64,000 nucleotides of DNA, from the NCBI GenBank assembly GCA_030159075.1, contig BROG01000226.1, positions 858,001-922,000 on the forward strand. The letters run 5' to 3'. Shown here one piece after another: positions 59,301-64,000 of this stretch. Within the stretch, counting starts at the first letter, position 1. Each line of letters begins with the position of its first letter. This stretch comes from Atrina japonica. Taxonomy: Eukaryota; Mollusca; Bivalvia; Pterioida; Pinnidae. A program made the translations under genes and the position numbers. Below the pieces are notes generated by a model. The model made no database searches, was not told where the DNA came from, and worked only from the letters and a program-made list of their open reading frames with translations.

Positions 59301-62300
59301 ATTAAATGAATGCATCAAAGTGAGTGCAAGGGGAGATAATAGAGGAAATCATGCAAAAATGAATGAAAATGACAAAGTCTGAAAAGACCCCAAAAACGTG
59401 TCAAAAATTAATATTCCGATTTTTATGAAAAGTACAAACTTGAATCATACATCCATGTAGATCACTCAGAAACAATCCGTTTTCAATTCATGCAGCAGTT
59501 CTGGAGAAGAAGATTTTTAAAGCGGGGTAACTTTTGGGACCTATTCTGCCCGCCCTGGATCCACCCCTGAGACAATCTGGCTGAAAAGTACAAACTTGGT
59601 AAAGGACCTTGAGCACTTTCTTCCTGTCATGTTTCGTCAAAATCCCTTCAGTGGTTTCAAGAGAAGAAGTCGAAAATATGAAAAGTTTACAGACGGACGC
59701 CAGACTAAAGTGATCACAATAGGTCACTTGAGCCTTTGGCTCAGGTGAGCTAAAAATCATAGTACTCTACAACGACTGCATTTTTGATAACTTTAACCCA
59801 AGACAAAAGCTTCCATTTTTGCAAACTGTAGATGGAAACCCAAGAGATGTAATCAGACTCTGTATCAAATTACTACTGGCAACCGGAATTTATATTTTGC
59901 ATGCAAACCAGAAAGCTTTCAACCGGAACAGCATCTCAGCAACATGCCTACTCTGTAAAAAGGATGGCGAAACCAAAGATAATACAGAAATATGTTAAAA
60001 GTCTAATAAACTCTGATTCACAAGTACTTAGTGATACCGAACTAACACAGATTCTGATAGAGCCTGGAAAGTTACTAGAACTTGCTGACAACCCACAAGC
60101 ATTAGAATCCTTAAATGATCATGCTAGATGACTGTTACTTCTTCATATACAAAGATTCAAACTATCAGGCTTATCCAATAGAAGAAGGAAAAGGTAACTC
60201 TTGAATGTTCATCAACACTGTGCATATACTTATGCTTATATAGCAGTGTCTTATCATCTGGCAACAATAGTCTAGTACTAATGTACTGTGTCAATACATA
60301 CTGCTAGCCATAATGTGTGTCCGAACTGTATATACCCTTACGTGGTTCCACACTGTATTTAATCCTGCACATTTTATCTACTAATGTGTTCCAGTAACAA
60401 AGTGACTCACCCACTGATGTAGCTAGATACCTACGACTTTATCGATTGCCTGTTAAAACCTGTATATATCGTAACTGAAAGCAAACCATGTACATGTGCT
60501 GTATAATATATTACTCCATTACTTGGAGGTTCTCCTAAACAGGAGGGATTTAAAAAAGAATACAGAATATGGCTTTTAACAGGTTGTTTAGTCCTTGTCA
60601 AAACTTCAATAAATATCCCCTTTTTATCTATTGATAAAAACGATAATTAGCTGACAGTTTATTACATCACATCGTTGGGCCTATGATTCCAATATACAAG
60701 TATGCAAATCAAAAAACTGATGTCGCCATTTTAGATCATCTATGAAAGCGATTGGATGTTAGTGTTAAGTCCCGCCTACTGGAGGTGTAATGTTTCTCAA
60801 AAGTTCATGTAAATTTGTATAGTGAAGTTCAGTATGTATTTTTATTGGATAAATTAAAATAGTGAAAATTTGCAATCATTTACATATGAAACTTGCAAAA
60901 TGAGTGGAGTAAAACGTAAAAGAAATAGCTATGAGGCTGGATATAAACTAAAGATTGTTGTATATCCCAAATAACACGGTAATCGTGCAACAGAAAGAGA
61001 ATTTGGGATATCTGAAAAGTTAGTGCGCAACTAGCGTAAACAGAAGAGTACATTACAAACTATTCCAAAGGGGAAATGTGCCCGTCAGTTCACTGTCACA
61101 CAATACAAAGAGCTAGAAAAGAATCTGTTATCTTGCGAAATTGAGAGAAAGTGGGGTTATTGTTTCTAAGATGTTATTTAGGACAAAAGCACTGACATTA
61201 TCAATGGAGAGATATAAATGTAAAGGTTTTCGGGCATCAGCGGACTGGTGCACACGATTAATAAATCGGAACATTTTGTCATCACGGTAAAGGACGCACA
61301 CTGCCCAGAAATTACCAAAAGATGTGGAAGACTAAGTCTGTAACTATCACAAGTTTGTCATTGACAAAAGGAAAATGTCCGCATATAATTTAAATGCAAT
61401 CGGAAACATGGATGAAACACCCATATATCATGACATGCCGGCTAATTCAATAGTTGATTTTAGTGGAGCTAAAACAATATCTGTGAAAACCATTGGCCAC
61501 GAAAAACAACATTTTATAGTAGTTTTATCATACCTTGCAGACGGTACTAAACTCAAACCTTTGGTAATATATTCAAAAGGAAAACAATGTCAAAAGGAAA
61601 ATTCCCTAAAGATGTTTTAACACCTGTGCACCTTAAAGGAAGGATGGATGAGGATCTTACTCATTTTTTGGCTCGACCAGGTGTGGTTTCAAAGACCCAG
61701 GGCCTTGCTAAATCCACAATCCATTTTAGTTTAGGATATGTTCAAAGCGCATTTATGTGAATCGGTAAAAAAAAAAGTACAGCACAAAAAATGTAGGCTG
61801 GCAGTCATACAAGGTGGATGCACGTCGATGCTTCAGCCCTTGGATGCATCGTTAAACAAGCCATTTAAAACTCACATCCGAAAAAATTGGAATGACTGGA
61901 TAAATGTATCCAAAGAGCTGACGAAGGGTGGGGCAATGAAATGACCTGGACTCAATGTTGTGGTGGGATGTATTACACATGCGTGGGAGAGTATACCCAG
62001 TAATTCCAAGTTACAGGAATAGAAATTAAACTTTGCAATTAAGGAGCAATCTGGGCTTGTATGTCAGGATTTTTGGAGCCCAGTTGCATGTCTGGAAGCC
62101 CAGAAACTTGCTCTTCCTACATTTGTATAACATGCTATTTAAAAAATCTTACCACGAAAACATATTTTAAAGTAGTTCATACATTAGCTACATGTATCAA
62201 GGTATAATCAATTTACAAGAATATCAGTTGAAATTTGTAAAAGTGCCAAATATACCCCCCAATTTTTCCGCAGGGATTTTCCACACTCTTTTGAGAATGA

Positions 62301-63359
62301 TGCCTTGGCCTTTTGAATGTGATTTTTAACATTCTTTTTTGAAACTGCGATATCAAAAAATACACAACACTTTAAAAATTCAAGAATCTCTTCAAAGTCA
62401 TCACCATTTGAGATGTATGACTGCAAATTGCAAATAAATGCAATATTTTTGCACTGGAATTTGGGTCTTATTTCGGTCACCTATGATAGGGTGGAAAATT
62501 CAATGTCTGTATAAAGTGATAATGAACTAACACAGTCCATAGATGCCCCAGTTGCAGGACTTGCTGACAACCCACAAGCATTAGAATCATAAATAAACAT
62601 GACTGTTATCTTTTCAGATAGTACAGTTTAGTCCTGCCCCCATTAACAGTGCATAAATAAACCTTTTGCTTTCCGTAAGTTTTTTTGATTGTGCCACCTT
62701 TTGCTTTCGGATGGTATTATGAGGATGGGGGTGTCAAGGGAGAATTGTATGTACTTACATGTGTCTCTTGTTTTTCTGTCAGTTCCTCAAATGTGATCAG
62801 TTTTTGCTTTGCCTTCTGCAGACGAACTGCTAGATTTTTTGTCTCAACCTTAACATTTTCCATCTGTACCAAGTTTTTCTGCGGATAGATATGAAGATGC
62901 TTACAAAGTTTTATTACGATATTCCTTCAAATGTCCACCGGCCAATTCGCAAATAATCATGCAAACTTCTAAACAAAGATTAGCTTAAATTCAAGCTCAG
63001 CTCGAACCACAAATTATAAGAGAAAAGAGATTTCCTTGTTCCAATCAGCCACAGAGACCCCTATTTTGTTTTAAACCACAAAACACTAAAATATGAAACC
63101 ATTAAAATCAAAATATGAAATCACAAAAATTTAAAGATGAAACCATTAAAAACTTATTTGAAACTATCTTATTTGATGAAATTTCCAACAACTTATTAGA
63201 TCCCCCTCCAGTACCTTACCTGTGCTTCCTCAATTTTGACCTTGGTTTCTGATTTTTTCGCAACAATGTCTTTATGTTGGTTGATGGTGATGGAACCTTT
63301 GATCATCATTCGCATGGTCAGGAAAGCGTTTGCAATTACTGTCTCCATATTGTGCATAT
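47664..63359 (-). CDS. Unrecognised coiled-coil protein, nine internal exons (- strand; 63359-63220, 62878-62759, 55552-55470, 54037-53950, 53035-52922, 51664-51562, 49942-49768, 48494-48254, 47761-47664)
   Basis: Nine exons with GT-AG borders whose phases all agree give about 386 residues. The protein is highly charged and helical: KNLVQMENVKVETKNLAVRL, ELTEKQE, KLRQREDIIVSQIKMELKD, LKILEHAYEENK, RRDMERYVRQIDDKLKTSMN. A less coiled part follows (ESGVLLVHPLLNKS, MKLPDVLEGSSAL, GDDGSVYRVYTSHLVNYDI). I do not recognise the family; length and charge would suit a cytoskeletal or ciliary structural protein, but that is only a guess. Both termini are missing: the first exon here needs one base from an exon beyond 63360, and the last ends inside a codon. 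Convergent with the LETMD1-like gene. Confidence 0.8.
48254..48494 (-). CDS. Coiled-coil gene exon, longest
   Basis: Acceptor TTAAACTTTCAG, donor GTGTGT. 241 bases: FTEVFAESGVLLVHPLLNKS, DKQELFSKMAGTLAKDTLKK, MMQKQQKRVNSLMKLPDVLE, ending WNAQ in phase 0. Confidence 0.84.
48558..48765 (-). mobile_element. SINE family I, reverse
   Basis: On the - strand: head GGCCTCCATAGCAGAGTGGT, B box GGGTTTAATCCC, body and tail GTCGAGTGTGGCATAAAA. Diverged copy of 8203-8455. Confidence 0.78.
49140..49380 (-). mobile_element. SINE family I, reverse
   Basis: On the - strand: head GAGCCTCAGTGGTTTAGTAA, B-box-like GGATTCAAGCCC, then AAGCTTATTATGTGAGAAAG and GTGTCAGGTTACTTCCAGAA. A 135-codon open frame over this SINE is not a gene. 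Confidence 0.75.
49768..49942 (-). CDS. Coiled-coil gene exon
   Basis: Acceptor ATTTATCTAG, donor GTAAGT. Completes a Glu codon, then RVDEILQDEGLTLSVRRDME, RYVRQIDDKLKTSMNLWHGR, MKSLEDEKKILFKSIWK. Ends two bases into a Thr codon. Confidence 0.84.
49990..50385. repeat. TA and TG microsatellites
   Basis: TA runs at about 49996-50015 and 50222-50268, a mixed TA/TG run at 50296-50385. The palindrome-like pair TTCACTTGTATTCAAACCTTCAGGTG / CACCTGAAGATCTGAATACAAGTGAA (50105-50182) just before is an inverted repeat. Confidence 0.9.
50386..51045. other. Intron of the coiled-coil gene
   Basis: AT-rich; nothing recognised. Confidence 0.4.
51046..51147. repeat. 36-bp tandem repeat, 3 copies
   Basis: Unit GTTGTGAGCTATGTTTTGGC then CTTTTTTACAAAGATT, nearly identical copies. 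Confidence 0.92.
51562..51664 (-). CDS. Coiled-coil gene exon
   Basis: Acceptor TTTTTCCTGAAG, donor GTGAGT. MAASLLHKALEIPRKKLRYM, LEQYIAYRTVRETR. Begins with ATG in phase 0, so an alternative internal start cannot be excluded, but the phase also fits the upstream exon. Confidence 0.8.
51665..52921. other. Intron of the coiled-coil gene
   Basis: A 43-bp tandem duplication (AGTGCAACC.ACCAAAATATATGGG) at about 52417-52502. 52180-52340 has CAGGTGGTCTTCATAAAGAG and AGGTTCCCTTTATACAGAGG phrases of the pogo-end type. Confidence 0.5.
52922..53035 (-). CDS. Coiled-coil gene exon
   Basis: Acceptor TTTGTTTCAG, donor GTAGGT. 38 codons in phase: RRKVHEQELKITIADQKENL, KILEHAYEENKISKELYN. Confidence 0.8.
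53205..53350 (+). mobile_element. SINE family I, partial
   Basis: GATCTTAAGCTGATATTGTG, AGAAGGTTTGCCAGTTTACT and AAAACTGGCTACCACTATAT match the body of 8203-8455. The head is decayed. Confidence 0.68.
53435..53760. repeat. 74-bp tandem repeat, about 4 copies, pogo-end-like
   Basis: Unit GAGACCATATTATGAAAGCT, GCTTAGAGAAATAATCCTTT, AAATAAAACTCTTTTACAAG, ACCACCTGTCTTGT. Starts near TTGGAACCTGTCTTTTAGAG and ends GGTGGTCTCTCAGTATAGGT, TACATTGTA, which echo the element ends at 1-710. Confidence 0.8.
53950..54037 (-). CDS. Coiled-coil gene exon
   Basis: Acceptor TTCCCCAAAG (not a strong pyrimidine tract next to the AG), donor GTAAGT. One base completes Leu, then QIDFKDAVEEKLRQREDIIV and SQIKMELKD. 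Confidence 0.8.
54155..54252. mobile_element. 90-bp foldback MITE, copy 3 of 3
   Basis: TTAACTCATTCACCCTTAAA / GGGGTTGATGAGT inverted ends, core TTTGGACTGGTCTAAGTCAA. In an intron of the coiled-coil gene. Confidence 0.77.
54253..55469. other. Intron of the coiled-coil gene
   Basis: A-rich run at 54320-54340. About 55255-55440 is related to the MITE at 30322-30545 (TTATTTAGCTTGAAAATCTG). No exon seen. Confidence 0.45.
55470..55552 (-). CDS. Coiled-coil gene exon
   Basis: Acceptor TTTACAG, donor GTAAGT. DRKYLALLERYRLVWKMYNH then LQKDMDM. Leaves two bases. The intron before it (55553-62758) is 7.2 kb and holds the LINE and the second pogo relic. Confidence 0.82.
56401..56705. repeat. 40-bp tandem repeat inside the LINE, about 7.6 copies
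   Basis: Unit AACAAAAACGTTGTATCTGC then CATACAGTATCAAAGTAGGG. First copies have TTTTATCTGC or TATGG variants. Confidence 0.94.
56979..57200. repeat. 27-bp tandem repeat inside the LINE, 8 copies
   Basis: Unit AATCAAGGCCAACTGGATAT then AGACATC, near perfect. 27 is a multiple of three, so both strands read through (DIDINQGQL and the reverse LALIDVYIQ); probably accidental. Confidence 0.94.
57270..58300 (+). pseudogene. Reverse transcriptase domain of the LINE, broken
   Basis: GRIPSSLKHGIITPVFKNKG, then DAKNYRGITVTPI; FLDAKNEFDVVNHKSLLRKL with palm Asp residues; GGKIWAVIRNLHSS; ADDITVVTK with the two catalytic Asp; KSVILSLPP and KHLGI(L) thumb part. Frames shift at least near 57490, 57620, 57840 and 57930, so it cannot code for active enzyme. 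Confidence 0.8.
58736..59755 (+). mobile_element. 1-kb dispersed repeat nested in the LINE
   Basis: Starts AGAGGCCCAAGAGGGCCTCA and ends TTGGCTCAGGTGAGCTAAAA; LINE coding resumes on both sides. Contains two tandem copies of about 380 bp (CAAAATTCTTGCACAAAAAC at about 58887 and 59250). Related copy at 45716-46455. Confidence 0.75.
60561..60899. other. Flank of the second pogo relic
   Basis: AT-rich, no coding sequence; may include the element's left end, which I could not define. Confidence 0.4.
60900..62129 (+). pseudogene. Pogo/Tigger-type transposase, decayed second copy
   Basis: Starts ATG at 60900 with a psq-type helix-turn-helix (SYEAGYKLKIVV, REFGISEKLVR) broken by stops at about 60973 and 61032. 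Then GNMDETPIYHDMPANS with the first catalytic Asp (61403-61450), TISVKTIGHEK.HFIVVLS, and GGCTSMLQPLDASLNKPFK with the third Asp (61812-61866), ending with ITHAWESIPSNS. The second Asp region (61700-61740) is disrupted. More decayed than 1836-3118 and clearly a different lineage copy. In the coiled-coil gene intron. Confidence 0.82.
62130..62758. other. Intron remainder with a LINE 3' fragment
   Basis: 62515-62620 repeats the LINE 3' coding end (GAACTAACACAG, GACTTGCTGACAACCCACAA, GCATTAGAATC) seen at 60035-60115: a fragment of a second LINE copy. No exon seen. Confidence 0.6.
62759..62878 (-). CDS. Coiled-coil gene exon
   Basis: Acceptor ATCCGCAG, donor GTAAGT. Exactly 40 codons, phase 0 both sides: KNLVQMENVKVETKNLAVRL and QKAKQKLITFEELTEKQETH. 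Heptad-like spacing of L/V residues. Confidence 0.82.
62879..63219. other. Intron of the coiled-coil gene
   Basis: AT-rich. ATGAAACCATTAAAA / ATGAAATCACAAAAA phrases at 63090-63160 form a short degenerate repeat. Confidence 0.45.
63220..63359 (-). CDS. Coiled-coil gene exon (most 5' in window)
   Basis: Acceptor TTTTAACAG just above 63359, donor GTAAGG reading down from 63219. Two bases complete a codon, then MHNMETVIANAFLTMRMMIK and a Lys/Glu-rich stretch ending EEAQ. The Met residues are internal candidates; no upstream start context was found. Confidence 0.78.
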
Positions 63360-63565
63360 CTGTTAAAATAGTGTTTCTATAGCAACTCTCATAATAATAT
63401 TACGACTTTTTTCAACTGTGGTTATAACTATGTTAATATTTGATTCATAATCAACCTTGGGAATGATCTTTTGTAGTCAAACTTAAAATTTGTGACCATT
63501 TTATGACCTGTTCAAATACTATCAAGAACTAACATGAAAATGTGCAAATATGCCGTAAGACTTGG

Positions 63566-63760
63566 GTTAGGGATGTAATGATAAAACGGTCTAAGATTTT
63601 GTCTTATGGTCAACTAACTTAAGACCTACAACTTATGACTTCCTGATAAAATCCCAGAGACCTGTTTTATCAAGAAGTGGTAATAAATCTTAAATCTTAA
63701 CTTTCAAGTTAATTTATCTTTATACAAAACTTACGACTGTTTTATCAACACTACCCTAAC
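63566..63760. mobile_element. MITE, about 195 bp, GTTAGGG ends
   Basis: Left GTTAGGGATGTAATGATAAA then ACGGTCTAAG; right CTTACGACTGTTTTATCAAC then ACTACCCTAAC. About 30 bp of inverted repeat. GTTAGGG here is a transposon end, not a telomere tract. Confidence 0.7.
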
Positions 63761-64000
63761 TCATGACTTCAGGTATTTTCCAACATTTCAATAAAACAGG
63801 TGATCATGAAGGCAGACCATATAGCTCACCTGTTTTATGCTTGTTATAATTTGGATCAAAATTAGGCCACATTAACCATTGTTGTGTAATGACCCTAGAC
63901 AATGTGCATGTGAAGTTTCAAGGATGTAGTGGCAGCACTTTGCCCACAATGGACTCAAACAAAAACCTTAACGCAGTACTATTAATATAGTAAATGACTA

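Larger units (their letters stand above)
55880..60560 (+). mobile_element. Non-LTR retrotransposon (jockey/CR1-like), decayed and nested
   Basis: Endonuclease end near 56020-56160 (SRRNKAL.DFLQDHRLV, NGTDFTTIDYFF), reverse transcriptase 57280-58250 with KNYRGITV-type fingers, FLDAK.EFDVVNH palm motif (57655-57695) and ADDI catalytic motif (about 57955), and a C-terminal Cys motif (CLLCKKDGE) near 59945. Many stops and frameshifts. Two minisatellites sit between endonuclease and RT, and a 1-kb repeat (58736-59755) splits the C-terminal part. The 3' end is probably near TCTCCTAAACAGGAGGGATT (about 60540-60560). Lies in the 7.2-kb intron of the coiled-coil gene, opposite strand. Clade not assigned. 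Confidence 0.8.

Noticed and set aside
63566..63760. GTTAGGG / CCCTAAC as telomere-like repeats
   Set aside because: Single occurrences at inverted MITE ends, no tandem telomeric run.

Overview
This is a eukaryotic, animal-type window: AT-rich, with long introns, small GT-AG exons, and dense SINEs, MITEs and minisatellites. tRNA-derived SINEs with a mollusc-like flavour, pogo/Tigger and hAT-like elements, and the intron-rich gene style suggest a bivalve or related lophotrochozoan. The phylum is an inference from repeat style, not a proof. There are no bacterial operons, no CRISPR array and no true tRNA or rRNA gene.

Three host genes can be assembled exon by exon, with splice phases that agree. 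(1) + strand, 1113-9990: the 3' six exons of a PFTAIRE cyclin-dependent kinase (CDK14-like), from just after the HR of HRD to the stop codon. (2) + strand, 28160-41736: eight exons of a LETM1-domain protein (LETMD1-like) reaching its stop codon; the N-terminal exon was not found. A good poly(A) signal lies at 42252. (3) - strand, 63359-47664: nine exons of an unrecognised long helical/coiled-coil protein; both ends are missing, the 5' end beyond the window. Genes 2 and 3 are convergent.

The rest is largely mobile and tandem DNA. A pogo/Tigger transposase gene with one frameshift sits in a CDK14 intron (1836-3118), and a more decayed relative is at 60900-62129. A 5-kb block (about 17622-22632) is bounded by diverged inverted repeats. 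Inside it, on the - strand, lies a broken protein-primed family B DNA polymerase of Polinton/Maverick type, itself interrupted by a hAT-like MITE and a SINE. A non-LTR retrotransposon (about 55880-60560) fills the longest intron of gene 3; it carries two minisatellites and is split by a 1-kb repeat. Other arrays are 67, 39/40, about 37, 42, 47, 29, 20, 36 and 74 bp units. Several MITE families recur across all three genes.

No new functional system was demonstrated. The strongest leads are the inverted-repeat-bounded Polinton-like remnant with its internal empty-site evidence, the array made of transposon-end-like hairpins at 1-710, the minisatellite cut by a 1.2-kb insertion at 34984-36193, and the unnamed coiled-coil gene.
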